DNA of 24,714 bases. Source: Lactobacillus helveticus DSM 20075 = CGMCC 1.1877. GTDB lineage: Bacteria > Bacillota > Bacilli > Lactobacillales > Lactobacillaceae. Below are positions 14,522-23,644 of the stretch, in pieces (the stretch's first letter is position 1; each line of letters starts with the position of its first letter). The translations under genes and the position numbers were made by a program. The stretch spans positions 1 to 24,714 of the forward strand of contig NZ_GG700766.1 in assembly GCF_000160855.1 (NCBI RefSeq), written 5' to 3'. The notes under the pieces were generated by a model. That model did no database searches and was not told the DNA's origin. It worked only from the letters and a program-made list of their open reading frames with translations.

Positions 14522-16294
14522 ATGGCTAATCAACTAAAGATTATGATCTTGAGTGGTGTGCGTGAACAAGGTAAAGACATGTTCGCCGTTCAAGTTAATG
14601 ATGAAATTTTTGTCCTTGATGCCGGATTAAAGTATCCTGATAGTTCTTTATTTGGTATCGATGTAGTAATTCCTGACCTTGATTTCTTTGAACAATATGG
14701 TGATCGAGTAGCAGGAATCTTTTTGACGCATGGGCATGCTGATTCAATTGGTGCATTACCATATATTTTGCGTAAGTATGATATTCCAGTTTTTGGTTCT
14801 CAATTAAGTATTGAACTTGCTAAGATTGATGTTCAACGCGAAAACAAGCACTGCAAGAACAGTTTGTTCCATGTGATTGATGCAGATACTGAAATCGATT
14901 TTAAGAATGCAAGTATCTCATTCTTCCATACTACACACTCAATTCCTGATTCATTGGGAATTGATGTACATACTCCAGCAGGCGAAATTGTTTATACTGG
15001 TGATTTCAAATTCGATCCAACAGCTGCTGATAATTATCGTACTGATATGGATCGTTTGGCAGAAATCGAACAAAAAGGAGTTCTTGCTCTTTTAAGTGAT
15101 TCTTCAAATGCCGAAGCTTCATATCCTAATGCTTCAGAACAAGATATTGGTAACTTTGTAACTAATGTCTTTAGGAATGCAACAGGTCGAATTATTGTTG
15201 CAGCTAAGGCTTCTAATTTGAATCGTGTACAAGAAGTTTTGAATGCAGCAAAAGCTACTGGCAAGAGAGTGCTCTTAACTGGTCGTGATTTGGCTAAAAT
15301 CGTTAGAACTTCAATGAAATTAGGCTATTTAGACGTTCCAGATGGCCTTTTGATGAGAGTTAAAGATTTAAAGACAGTGCCTGATAATCAAACGGTTATT
15401 TTGGAGACTGGCCGAATGGGCGAACCACTTAACTCTTTGCAAAAGATGGCTAAAAAACGTCACAGCATGATTACTATTCATGATGGTGATTTAGTCTTTA
15501 TTGCTACCACTCCATCTCATGCAGTTGAAACTATGGTGGCTGAGACTAGTGACTTAGTTTATAAAGCAGGCGGAACGGTTATTCAGTTAGGTCGCAACAT
15601 GCATACTAGTGGTCACGCAACCGGTCGTGATATTCAATTATTGATCGATACTTTAAAGCCTAAGTTTTTGATCCCAGTTATTGGTGAATATAGATTGTTA
15701 GAAATTGTTCGCAGTTTGGCTATCAAGACTGGAATGAGTCCTAAGAATATTTACATTACTAAAAACGGTGATTGCTTAGATTACGACTTTAAGAAGAAGC
15801 GTTTCTACTTATCTGATCCTGTTCCTGGTGAAGACACAATGATCGATGGCTCAGGCGTTGGTGATGTGGGCAATATTGTTTTGCGTGACCGTGAAGTGCT
15901 TTCCGATGATGGTATTTTCATTGCTGTAGTTACGATTGATCGTAAGAAAAAAAAGATTATTGCAGAACCTAAGGTAACTAGTCGCGGATTTGTTTACATT
16001 AAAGCTAATAAACAATTGATGAATGATTCAATTGAGGTAATCAAAAAGGCGATTAACAGCAATTTCGAACACAAGAAGTTTGACTGGACAGAATTAAAGC
16101 AAGATATTCGTAGCGATTTGGAAAAATTCTTATATAAGAAGACAAATCGGCGCCCAGTTATTTTGCCAGTTGTAATGGAAGTAAATCAAAATCGTCATCG
16201 TGCAATGCAAAAGCGCAATGAGAAAAAACAGGAAAACAATAAGACGCATTCGTCAAATAATAAAACCAGAAATAATAAAGAAAAGAAAGATTAA
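14522..16294 (+). CDS. rnjB: Ribonuclease J2
   Basis: RNase J2 is the paralogue and partner of RNase J1; the two form a complex, and J2 is usually the weaker enzyme. The 590-residue protein shares the fold markers YTGDFKFD (about 158-165), LLSDSSNAE (about 190-198) and the RRPVILPVVME tail region. It departs from J1 at metal-site positions: HGHADS (70-75) instead of HGHEDH, HTSGHATGRD (361-370) instead of HTSGHGGQEE, and VIGEYR (386-391) instead of VHGEYR. Loss of two metal-ligand histidines suggests reduced catalysis and a structural or regulatory role. The last 35 or so residues are a hydrophilic Asn/Lys/Glu tail. The ATG follows AAAAGGAAA. The TPR gene starts two bases after its stop. Confidence 0.93.
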   Translation: MANQLKIMILSGVREQGKDMFAVQVNDEIFVLDAGLKYPDSSLFGIDVVIPDLDFFEQYGDRVAGIFLTHGHADSIGALPYILRKYDIPVFGSQLSIELAKIDVQRENKHCKNSLFHVIDADTEIDFKNASISFFHTTHSIPDSLGIDVHTPAGEIVYTGDFKFDPTAADNYRTDMDRLAEIEQKGVLALLSDSSNAEASYPNASEQDIGNFVTNVFRNATGRIIVAAKASNLNRVQEVLNAAKATGKRVLLTGRDLAKIVRTSMKLGYLDVPDGLLMRVKDLKTVPDNQTVILETGRMGEPLNSLQKMAKKRHSMITIHDGDLVFIATTPSHAVETMVAETSDLVYKAGGTVIQLGRNMHTSGHATGRDIQLLIDTLKPKFLIPVIGEYRLLEIVRSLAIKTGMSPKNIYITKNGDCLDYDFKKKRFYLSDPVPGEDTMIDGSGVGDVGNIVLRDREVLSDDGIFIAVVTIDRKKKKIIAEPKVTSRGFVYIKANKQLMNDSIEVIKKAINSNFEHKKFDWTELKQDIRSDLEKFLYKKTNRRPVILPVVMEVNQNRHRAMQKRNEKKQENNKTHSSNNKTRNNKEKKD

Positions 16295-16296
16295 TT

Positions 16297-17130
16297 ATGA
16301 CATCAGTAAGTCAAAAGAATTTATTGAAACTTGCTGAAGAAAATAAGCACAAGGGAGATCTTGCTGCAGCAATTCAAAATTTAGAAGAAGCATTGCGGGG
16401 AGAGCATTCATTAGATGTGATCTTGAAGCTATGTGATCTCTATTGTGCAAATAAACAAGAAGATCAGGCCTATGCTTTAATTAAAGAAGAGCCTGATCTT
16501 CTTTCTGATAAGCAAGTATATCGCATGTATTGTAAAGTTTTAAAAGAAAATAACTTCTTAATAGAAGCTTTGCAATTAAAAGAAATTACAGGATTAAAAC
16601 TGCCTTTTAAAGTGCAGCCAGTTTCTGAAGAAAAGCAAAAACAAATTATGCAATCTTTTAAAGCAAAAAAGCAGGTTAACCAAATGGATTATGAAAGTTT
16701 GCATAAATTAAATTTAATTAATTTTACAACTTTTGCTCAAAGTATTTTGTTAGAACCAGTTTCTGATTTTGCCGTACGTTTATCACTTTGCGAGGATCTT
16801 ATTAGATTGAAGCTAAAAGATAAATTTAAAGTATGGGTTATAGATGATTTAACTGAGTTTGTACCTGCAGATACGTTGCTTTTAGAAAAGGATCCTAAAT
16901 ATAGAGAAATAATTTCAGCTATTGGAGCAAAATTTAGTCATAACCCCAGTCAATTGCCTTTAATGATAGGTGAAACCAATTTAGTGTTGGGCAGTTTGTA
17001 TCCCAAATTGAATAATTATGTAGATGAACCTGATAGTTTTGCCAGTGATTTGGTAGCTTATTTGCAACAAAAAGATGGTAGAACTCATCAAAAATTATTT
17101 GAAAGAATTTATCAGAAACTTCCAAATTAA
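16297..17130 (+). CDS. Uncharacterised TPR-like protein downstream of RNase J2
   Basis: I do not recognise a named family for this 277-residue protein. The N-terminal third has TPR-like helical pairs: LLKLAEENKHKGDLAAAIQN (about 9-28), LEEALRG, then VILKLCDLYCANKQEDQAY (about 41-59), a pattern of alternating helices with small and aromatic residues at TPR positions. The rest is predicted helical and soluble, with no signal peptide, membrane segment or enzyme motif. The start is two bases after the rnjB stop with only a weak purine-rich ribosome binding site, so its translation probably depends on rnjB. This arrangement suggests a functional link to RNase J2, which is an inference. No terminator separates it from the tuf promoter. 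Confidence 0.75.
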   Translation: MTSVSQKNLLKLAEENKHKGDLAAAIQNLEEALRGEHSLDVILKLCDLYCANKQEDQAYALIKEEPDLLSDKQVYRMYCKVLKENNFLIEALQLKEITGLKLPFKVQPVSEEKQKQIMQSFKAKKQVNQMDYESLHKLNLINFTTFAQSILLEPVSDFAVRLSLCEDLIRLKLKDKFKVWVIDDLTEFVPADTLLLEKDPKYREIISAIGAKFSHNPSQLPLMIGETNLVLGSLYPKLNNYVDEPDSFASDLVAYLQQKDGRTHQKLFERIYQKLPN

Positions 17131-17147
17131 AAAATAGGTAAAAAAGG

Positions 17148-17175
17148 TTTACATTTTCAAAGTATTTAGTATAAT
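17148..17175 (+). promoter_or_regulatory. tuf promoter and long leader
   Basis: TTTACA (17148-17153), a 16-base spacer and a perfect TATAAT (17170-17175) give a strong promoter. The predicted start near 17182 leaves a leader of about 138 nt. It contains a GGCAATTGCC palindrome (17224-17233) and a TCCGTT/AACGGA hairpin (17267-17288) just before the AGGAGG ribosome binding site at 17305. No T-run follows either stem, so neither is a terminator. Confidence 0.75.
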
Positions 17176-17319
17176 TAGCAAAGGATATTTTCGTTAGGCA
17201 AATTAGCTTAAGCTTTTTTACTAGGCAATTGCCGAAGAAAGTAGTACAATATTCAACAGAGAATTATCCGTTAACTTATCTCAACGGACTTCTTGCAAAT
17301 TTACAGGAGGGTCATTTTA

Positions 17320-18510
17320 ATGGCAGAAAAAGAACATTACGTTAGAACTAAGCCACACGTAAACATTGGTACTATCGGTCACGTTGACCACGGTAAGACC
17401 ACTTTAACTGCGGCTATTACTACTGTTTTAGCTGAAAAGGGTTTAGCTAAGGCTGAAGATTACTCACAAATCGATGCTGCACCAGAAGAAAAGGAACGTG
17501 GTATCACTATTAACACCGCCCACGTAGAATACGAAACTGAAAATCGTCACTACGCTCACATGGACGCTCCAGGCCACGCAGACTACATCAAGAACATGAT
17601 TACCGGTGCTGCACAAATGGATGGTGCCATCTTAGTTGTTGCTGCAACTGATGGTCCTATGCCACAAACTCGTGAACACATTTTGCTTGCTCGTCAAGTT
17701 GGTGTTAACTACATCGTAGTATTCTTGAACAAGTGCGATTTAGTTGACGACCCAGAATTGATCGACTTGGTTGAAATGGAAGTTCGTGACTTGTTAACTG
17801 AATATGATTACCCTGGTGACGATATTCCAGTTGTTCGTGGTTCAGCTTTGAAGGCTTTAGAAGGCGACAAGGAAGCTCAAGAACAAATTCTTAAGTTGAT
17901 GGACACCGTTGATGAATACATCCCAACTCCAGAACGTCAAACTGACAAGCCATTCTTAATGCCAGTTGAAGACGTATTCACTATCACTGGTCGTGGTACT
18001 GTTGCTTCAGGTCGTATCGACCGTGGTACTGTTAAGGTCGGCGATGAAGTCGAAATCGTTGGTTTGGTAGACAAGGTTCTTAAGTCAGTTGTTACTGGTT
18101 TGGAAATGTTCCACAAGACTTTGGACTTAGGTGAAGCCGGCGATAACGTTGGTGTATTGCTTCGTGGTATTGACCGTGACCAAGTTGTTCGTGGTCAAGT
18201 ATTGGCTGCTCCAGGCTCAATCCAAACCCACAATAAATTCAAGGCTCAAGTTTATGTCTTGAAGAAAGAAGAAGGTGGACGTCACACTCCATTCTTCTCA
18301 GACTACCGTCCACAATTCTACTTCCACACCACTGATATTACTGGTGAAATTGAATTGCCAGAAGGTACTGAAATGGTTATGCCTGGTGATAACACTGAAT
18401 TCACTGTTACTTTGATTAAGCCAGCTGCCATCGAAAAGGGTACTAAGTTCACCATCCGTGAAGGTGGTCGTACCGTTGGTGCCGGTCAGGTTACTGAAAT
18501 CCTTGACTAA
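17320..18510 (+). CDS. tuf: Translation elongation factor EF-Tu
   Basis: EF-Tu delivers aminoacyl-tRNA to the ribosome and hydrolyses GTP on correct pairing. The 396-residue product has GHVDHGKT (20-27), ERGITI (switch I), DAPGHADY (G3, with Ala where many EF-Tu proteins have Cys), NKCD (G4) and intact domains 2 and 3 ending in GAGQVTEI. I choose ATG at 17320, ten bases after AGGAGG. Codon choice is strongly biased, as expected for the most abundant protein in the cell. It is monocistronic here, away from the str operon, as is common in lactobacilli. Confidence 0.98.
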   Translation: MAEKEHYVRTKPHVNIGTIGHVDHGKTTLTAAITTVLAEKGLAKAEDYSQIDAAPEEKERGITINTAHVEYETENRHYAHMDAPGHADYIKNMITGAAQMDGAILVVAATDGPMPQTREHILLARQVGVNYIVVFLNKCDLVDDPELIDLVEMEVRDLLTEYDYPGDDIPVVRGSALKALEGDKEAQEQILKLMDTVDEYIPTPERQTDKPFLMPVEDVFTITGRGTVASGRIDRGTVKVGDEVEIVGLVDKVLKSVVTGLEMFHKTLDLGEAGDNVGVLLRGIDRDQVVRGQVLAAPGSIQTHNKFKAQVYVLKKEEGGRHTPFFSDYRPQFYFHTTDITGEIELPEGTEMVMPGDNTEFTVTLIKPAAIEKGTKFTIREGGRTVGAGQVTEILD

Positions 18511-18526
18511 TTTCTAACGATATAGC

Positions 18527-18564
18527 AAAAAAGATGCACTTCTTCACAGGAGCGCATCTTTTTT
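18527..18564 (+). terminator. tuf terminator
   Basis: AAAAAAGATGC (18527-18537) pairs with GCATCTTTTTT (18554-18564), an 11-bp perfect stem with a T-run, 16 bases after the tuf stop. Confidence 0.9.
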
Positions 18565-18573
18565 CTTTTAGAT

Positions 18574-18602
18574 TTGTTTTTTGTGCCAGTTTAAGGTAAG
18601 AT
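18574..18602 (+). promoter_or_regulatory. Possible tig promoter
   Basis: TTGTTT (18574-18579), 17 bases and TAAGAT (18597-18602) are a moderate match to a sigma-A promoter, placed after the tuf terminator and about 50 bases before tig. Confidence 0.4.
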
Positions 18603-18654
18603 AACTTAGTATGCAAGAAGCAAACTCAAACTTGACATTGGAGGTATTTTATTA

Positions 18655-19986
18655 ATGTCTGTAAAATGGAAAAAGACCGGTAAAACAACCGGTGAACTTA
18701 CTTTTGATATTTCAAAAGATGAAATTAAATTAGGTTTGGATCAAGCTTTTAGAAGAGTTAAGAAAAACTTACATGTTCCTGGTTTTAGAAAAGGTCACGT
18801 TTCTCGTGTTATCTTTGATCAATACTATGGTGAAGAAGCATTATATGAAGATGCTTTAAACATTGTATTGCCAAATGCATATTCTGCTGCTGTTAAGGAA
18901 GCAGGTATTGCTGCAGTTGGTCAACCTCAAATTGTTCCAGTATCACTGGATAAAGACAAGGACTGGACTATGAAGGCTACTGTTACTGTAGAACCAGAAG
19001 TTAAGTTAGGCGACTACAAGGGTATTGAAGTTCCAAAGCAAAATACTCGTGTATACCAAAAAGACGTTGATGCTGAACTTGACAAGCGTCGTGAACAAAA
19101 TGCTGAACTTGTACTTAAGAAGGGTAAGTCAGCTAAGGGCGACACTGTAACCATTGATTATAAGGGTACTATCGATGGTAAGGAATTTGAAGGTGGCTCA
19201 GCTGAAAACTACTCACTTGAATTAGGTTCAGGTGCATTCATTCCTGGCTTTGAAGACCAACTTATTGGTCACGAAGCAGGTGACGATGTTGATGTTGTTG
19301 TAACCTTCCCTAAGGATTACGGTGCAAAGGATTTAGCTGGTAAAGAAGCACACTTTGCAACTAAGATTCACGAAGTTAAGTCAAAGCAACTTCCTAAGTT
19401 AGACGATGAGTTTGCTAAGGATGTTGACGATTCAGTAGATACTCTTGATGAATTAAAAGACAAGATCAAGAAGCAATTGAGGGATCAAAAGGAACAAGCT
19501 GCAAACGATGCTATTCAAGAAGCAGCTATTGAAGGTGCAGTAAAGAACGCTACTGTTGACGAAATTCCTGATGCAATGATTCAAGACGACGTTGATACTC
19601 AATTGAACCAATACTTAGGTAACATGCAACGTCAAGGTATCGATCCACAAACTTACTACAAGTTGACTAACACTAATGAACAACAATTACGTTCACAATT
19701 TGCTAAGAACGCTGCTGAAAGAGTTAAGACTAACTTAGTTCTTGAAGCTATTGTTGAAAAAGAGGGTCTTAAGGCAACTAAGGAAGAAATTGATAAGGAA
19801 ATCAAGGACCTTGCTGCTGAATACAACATGGATGAAAAGACTATACGTAACACCTTATCAGATGATATGTTAAGTCACGACATCACTGTACGTAAGGCTA
19901 TGGATCTTGTTACTGATAATGTTAAGCAAGTTGCTAAGGCAAAGCTTGAAGCAAAAGAAGCAGAAGACAAGAAGGAAAACAAGTAA
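18655..19986 (+). CDS. tig: Trigger factor
   Basis: Trigger factor is the ribosome-bound chaperone that meets nascent chains at the exit tunnel and has peptidyl-prolyl isomerase activity. The 443-residue protein has the ribosome-docking loop VPGFRKGH (41-48), an FKBP-type PPIase domain (about 160-245) with [20 protein letters not shown], and a long helical C-terminal chaperone domain ending in a Lys/Glu-rich tail. The ATG follows GGAGG. It is followed by its own terminator and then by clpX, a neighbour order widely conserved. Confidence 0.97.
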   Translation: MSVKWKKTGKTTGELTFDISKDEIKLGLDQAFRRVKKNLHVPGFRKGHVSRVIFDQYYGEEALYEDALNIVLPNAYSAAVKEAGIAAVGQPQIVPVSLDKDKDWTMKATVTVEPEVKLGDYKGIEVPKQNTRVYQKDVDAELDKRREQNAELVLKKGKSAKGDTVTIDYKGTIDGKEFEGGSAENYSLELGSGAFIPGFEDQLIGHEAGDDVDVVVTFPKDYGAKDLAGKEAHFATKIHEVKSKQLPKLDDEFAKDVDDSVDTLDELKDKIKKQLRDQKEQAANDAIQEAAIEGAVKNATVDEIPDAMIQDDVDTQLNQYLGNMQRQGIDPQTYYKLTNTNEQQLRSQFAKNAAERVKTNLVLEAIVEKEGLKATKEEIDKEIKDLAAEYNMDEKTIRNTLSDDMLSHDITVRKAMDLVTDNVKQVAKAKLEAKEAEDKKENK

Positions 19987-20012
19987 TAAAAAATTATTAC
20001 TGATTTCCGATT

Positions 20013-20039
20013 AAAAAGCGGCTTTAGGCCGCTTTTTTT
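20013..20039 (+). terminator. tig terminator
   Basis: AAAAAGCGGC and GCCGCTTTTT form a perfect 10-bp stem with a five-base loop and a T-run, 26 bases after the tig stop. Confidence 0.92.
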
Positions 20040-20056
20040 GATATATAAGCTTAATA

Positions 20057-20085
20057 TTTATCAAAATATAATAATTTATGATAAT
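20057..20085 (+). promoter_or_regulatory. Possible clpX promoter
   Basis: TTTATC (20057-20062), 17 bases and GATAAT (20080-20085) are a partial promoter match in an AT-rich stretch between the tig terminator and the clpX ribosome binding site AGGGAGG. I see no CtsR heptad repeat or CIRCE element. Confidence 0.4.
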
Positions 20086-20115
20086 CTATTTTGGTAGGTA
20101 TAGGGAGGAAATATA

Positions 20116-21390
20116 ATGGCAAATCAGTTTACAGATCAAGAAGAGATTAAATGTTCTTTTTGTGGTAAAACTCAAGACCAAGTCAAAAAGATGATCGCCG
20201 GCAATGGCGTTTATATTTGCAACGAATGCGTTGACTTATCTAAGAAAATAATTGATGATGAACTGCGTGCAGATTCTGTTAAGACTGCAATTGAATTACC
20301 AAAACCAATGGAAATTAAGAAACAGCTTGATCAATACGTAATTGGCCAAAATCGTGCTAAAAAAGTATTGTCTGTTGCTGTTTATAATCACTACAAGCGA
20401 ATTAGTCAGATGGACGTTGATTCTTCTACAGAATTACAAAAATCTAACATTGCAATGATTGGACCTACTGGATCAGGTAAGACTTATTTAGCTCAAACTT
20501 TAGCTAGAATCTTAAATGTACCTTTTGCAATTGCCGATGCAACTACATTAACTGAAGCTGGTTATGTTGGTGAAGATGTAGAAAACATCTTGCTCAAATT
20601 ATTGCAAAATGCAGATTACGATTTGGAACGTGCTCAACGCGGCATTATTTATATCGATGAAATTGATAAAATTTCTAAGAAATCTGAGAATGTTTCAATT
20701 ACTCGTGATGTTTCAGGTGAAGGCGTACAACAATCATTATTGAAGATTTTGGAAGGTACTATTGCTTCAGTTCCACCTCAAGGTGGTCGTAAGCATCCAC
20801 AACAAGAAATGATCAAGATAGATACCACAAATATCTTATTTATTGTGGGTGGTGCCTTCGATGGTATTGAACAGATCGTTAAGAATAGATTAGGCAAGAA
20901 GACAATTGGCTTTGGCGCCGAAAATGACGTTGATAAAATTGACGCAGATGATTGGACTCGTCATTTGACTACAGCAGATTTAGTTAAGTTTGGGATGATA
21001 CCTGAATTTATCGGTAGAATTCCAATTATCACAACTTTAGATAACCTCAGCAGCGAAGATTTGGTTAGAGTATTAACCGAACCAAAGAATGCTTTAGTTA
21101 AGCAATACAAGAAGTTGCTTTCACTTGATGGCGTTGATCTTAAATTTACTGATGGTGCACTTAAGGCAATTGCTGACTTGGCAATTCAAAGAAACATGGG
21201 TGCTCGTGGTTTAAGAACTATAATTGAAAACTCAATTATGGATATCATGTACAAGACTCCAAGTGAAAAAGATATTGAAGCTGTCGAAGTAACTAAAGAT
21301 GTAATCATACGTCATGCTGAACCTAAAGTTATTCGTAAAAAGGATAAAAAAGAAAGTAGTAAAGCACGGGTAGGCGCGAATGATAATTAA
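20116..21390 (+). CDS. clpX: ATP-dependent Clp protease ATP-binding subunit ClpX
   Basis: ClpX is the AAA+ unfoldase that feeds substrates into ClpP. The 424-residue product has the N-terminal zinc-binding domain with Cys13, Cys16, Cys35 and Cys38, Walker A GPTGSGKT (116-123), Walker B IIYIDEID (about 176-183), the pore loop in the [11 protein letters not shown] region, the ClpP-binding IGF-type loop (seen as TIGFGAEN) and the sensor-2 GARGLR. Its last 11 bases overlap engB, so both are probably translated together. Confidence 0.98.
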   Translation: MANQFTDQEEIKCSFCGKTQDQVKKMIAGNGVYICNECVDLSKKIIDDELRADSVKTAIELPKPMEIKKQLDQYVIGQNRAKKVLSVAVYNHYKRISQMDVDSSTELQKSNIAMIGPTGSGKTYLAQTLARILNVPFAIADATTLTEAGYVGEDVENILLKLLQNADYDLERAQRGIIYIDEIDKISKKSENVSITRDVSGEGVQQSLLKILEGTIASVPPQGGRKHPQQEMIKIDTTNILFIVGGAFDGIEQIVKNRLGKKTIGFGAENDVDKIDADDWTRHLTTADLVKFGMIPEFIGRIPIITTLDNLSSEDLVRVLTEPKNALVKQYKKLLSLDGVDLKFTDGALKAIADLAIQRNMGARGLRTIIENSIMDIMYKTPSEKDIEAVEVTKDVIIRHAEPKVIRKKDKKESSKARVGANDN

Positions 21391-21970
21391 AAGTAGTAAT
21401 TATGCTGTCAGTGCAGTTAGAGAAGATCAGTATCCCAAGGATAATTTGCCTGAGATTGCATTATCAGGCCGTTCAAACGTGGGAAAGTCAAGCTTGATTA
21501 ATACGCTACTTAACAGAAAAAACTTGGCTAGAACCTCTTCACAGCCTGGTAAAACACAAACTTTAAATTTCTATCTAATAAACGATGAGTTTTATCTTGT
21601 AGATGTACCGGGATATGGCTATGCTAGAGTTTCACAAAAGAAACGCCAAGAATTTGGTGAAATGATCCAAGATTATTTGGAAACAAGACCTAACTTAAAG
21701 GGTTTAGTAATTTTAATTGATTCTCGTCATGAACCAACTAAAGATGATATTGCAATGTATAATTATGCTCAATATCTGAATTTGCCTATTTTAGTTGTAT
21801 GTACGAAGATCGATAAAATAAAAAAGAGCCAAGTAAATAAAGCAATGTCCCGTTTGAAAAAGAACATAGATCTTAATTATGATTATGTAACGGTTTTGAC
21901 ATTTAGTTCTGTAACTAAATTACATGTTGCAGAATTAGGTAACTGGATTGAAGAAAAAATTAGTAAATAA
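21380..21970 (+). CDS. engB: Ribosome biogenesis GTPase EngB/YsxC
   Basis: EngB/YsxC is an essential GTPase required for late 50S subunit assembly. The 196-residue protein has GRSNVGKS (G1, 30-37), the [14 protein letters not shown] switch segment, DVPGYGYA (G3), and TKIDK (G4), with standard length. The ATG lies inside the end of clpX with only a weak ribosome binding site, fitting translational coupling. The clpX-engB pair is conserved in Firmicutes. Confidence 0.95.
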   Translation: MIIKSSNYAVSAVREDQYPKDNLPEIALSGRSNVGKSSLINTLLNRKNLARTSSQPGKTQTLNFYLINDEFYLVDVPGYGYARVSQKKRQEFGEMIQDYLETRPNLKGLVILIDSRHEPTKDDIAMYNYAQYLNLPILVVCTKIDKIKKSQVNKAMSRLKKNIDLNYDYVTVLTFSSVTKLHVAELGNWIEEKISK

Positions 21971-21977
21971 AAAGCAA

Positions 21978-22008
21978 GAAGTTGCTAACTTAGGTTAGCA
22001 GCTTTTTC
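21978..22008 (+). terminator. clpX-engB terminator
   Basis: TGCTAAC-ttag-GTTAGCA, extended by AAG/CTT on the outside, is followed by a T-rich tail nine to forty bases after the engB stop. Confidence 0.85.
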
Positions 22009-22050
22009 TTATGAGATGCTTATTAGAATAAATTTGCTTAAAAGAAAGGG

Positions 22051-22059
22051 TGCTAAAAT
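22051..22059 (+). promoter_or_regulatory. Possible extended -10 promoter of the transporter gene
   Basis: TGC-TAAAAT (22051-22059) is an extended -10 identical to the one before rnjB. A TTGCTT lies too close upstream (14 bases) to be a normal -35, so the call is tentative. Confidence 0.35.
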
Positions 22060-22092
22060 TGAAAGTGTAGTAAAGAAAGTAGAGGCTTTATC

Positions 22093-23604
22093 TTGTATGA
22101 TAATAAAACGCAGAAAAAGATATTAACTACACTAAGCCTGGTTTTGATGATTATTACTACGGTTTATGGTTTTGGTAATGTCTCAGTTTCATATCGGCAA
22201 ATGACTTATGCCGGAATTATTTGGTTTATTTTAGCCGGAATATGTTTTTTTTTTTCCAGCTGAATTAATTATGGCAGAATACGGTTCAGCCTTTCATGAT
22301 GCTAAAGGTGGGATTTATTCTTGGCTTGCTGGCTCTATTGGTGAAAAATGGGCCTTTATCGGGACTTTTGTATGGCTGGCCAAAATGGGTATTATGGCTA
22401 GTATCTAGCGCCTCAAGGCTTTGGATTTCGATCTCAGCGCTAATTTTTGGTAAAGATACAACGCAAAGCTGGGATTTATTTGGCTTGCGCGGAACTCCAT
22501 TAAATAGGTGTGCTGGCTATCTTATTCATGATTGTATCTACATACTTATCATCAAGAGGGATGACCGGAATTAAGATCATGTCCTCAATTGGTGGTTGGT
22601 TTATGATTGGCATGAACTTGATTTTTATTCTATCTAGTTTACTAGTTATTATTATGAATCATGGACAATTCGCTCAACCAATCACTGGCTGGCAGAGTTT
22701 TATTATTTCACCTAATAAAGATTTCCAAACGCCGATAACCATTATTTCCTTTGTTGTCTATGCGGTATTTGCATATGGTGGTATGGAAACTGTTGGTGGG
22801 GTTATCGATAGTATGAAGCACCCAGAAAAGGACTTCCCTAAGGGCTTAATTATTGGTAGTTTATTTACTATTATCTCTTATGTCTTAATGATCTTTATGA
22901 CCGGTTTTTCAGTTAATTATCAAAAAGATATTGTTCAAACTGGAGCCAATACAGGTAATATTACTTATGTGGTTTATGGTACTTTAGGTAAGGCTTTTGG
23001 GACTGCGCTTAATTTAGATCCTCAAACCAGCTTAATGATTGGCAAAATCTATACGAGAGCGATCGCATTATCAGGATTGATGGGAATGATGGGTGCTTTC
23101 TTCGTTTTGCTGTATTCACCTGTTAAGTCCTTTATTATGGGGTCTGATCCACGACTTTGGCCTAAGGCTGCTACTAAATTAAACAAGCACGGCATCCCTG
23201 CCGATGCAATGTGGGCCCAAACTGTTTTCGTTTGCTTATTGATTGCAGTAGTTTCATTTGGCGGTAGTGCAGCAACAAGCTTTTATCGGATTTTGACTGA
23301 TATGGGGAATGTTGCAGCCACAGCACCGTATATCTTCTTGATCGGTGCGTTTCCATTTTTCTTAAAGAAAGATTATCCACGTAAATTTAGGGTATTTACG
23401 AATTATAAATGGACAGTAGCGTTAGTTGTGTTTGTAGAAATAATTGTCTGCACAGGAATCATATTTACGGTTCTACAACCAATTTTGGAACATAGATATG
23501 CAACAGCCTTCTGGACTGGATTTGGCCCAATATTCTTTGGTTTAATAGCCTATATCTTTTATCGTACTTCGAAGAAAAAACATGGTTTAACTAATTTAGA
23601 TTAA
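22093..23604 (+). pseudogene. yjeM: YjeM-type amino-acid/GABA permease, three +1 frameshifts
   Basis: APC-superfamily membrane transporter related to YjeM and glutamate/GABA antiporters, about 502 residues and 12 hydrophobic segments if intact. From TTG 22093 (AGAGG upstream) the frame reads YDNKTQKKILTTLS and VYGFGNVSVSYR, then stops at 22261 because the T-run at 22245-22255 has 11 Ts; ten would give FFFPAELIMAEYGSAF. The second frame runs to FVWLA and is shifted by an extra A in the AAAA at 22382-22385; correction gives KWVLWLVSSASRLW and FGKDTTQSWDLFGL. The third shift is an extra A in TTAAATA (22502-22504); correction gives PLIGVLAILFMIVS. From there the frame is open to 23604. All three lesions are single insertions in homopolymers and together restore the original frame. 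Either the gene is inactive, or this patch contains sequencing errors. Substrate is not determined. Confidence 0.85.
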
Positions 23605-23608
23605 AAAC

Positions 23609-23642
23609 AAAAAAGACTTGCTTCAAAAAAGCAGGTCTTTTT
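23609..23642. terminator. Bidirectional terminator between yjeM and dapF
   Basis: AAAAGAC-t-TGCTT-caaaa-AAGCA-g-GTCTTTT is a hairpin with A and T runs on both sides, between two convergent genes; the dapF stop lies three bases beyond it. Confidence 0.88.
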
Positions 23643-23644
23643 GA

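Noticed and set aside
17267..17288. TCCGTT/AACGGA hairpin as a terminator before tuf
   Set aside because: No T-run follows, and it lies directly before the tuf ribosome binding site.
20041..20115. CtsR or CIRCE heat-shock operator before clpX
   Set aside because: I find neither the heptad direct repeat of CtsR nor the CIRCE inverted repeat here.
22296..22574. Separate small gene of 92 codons in the transporter region
   Set aside because: Its middle section is simply the second-to-third segment of the frameshifted transporter; both ends are out-of-frame sequence.
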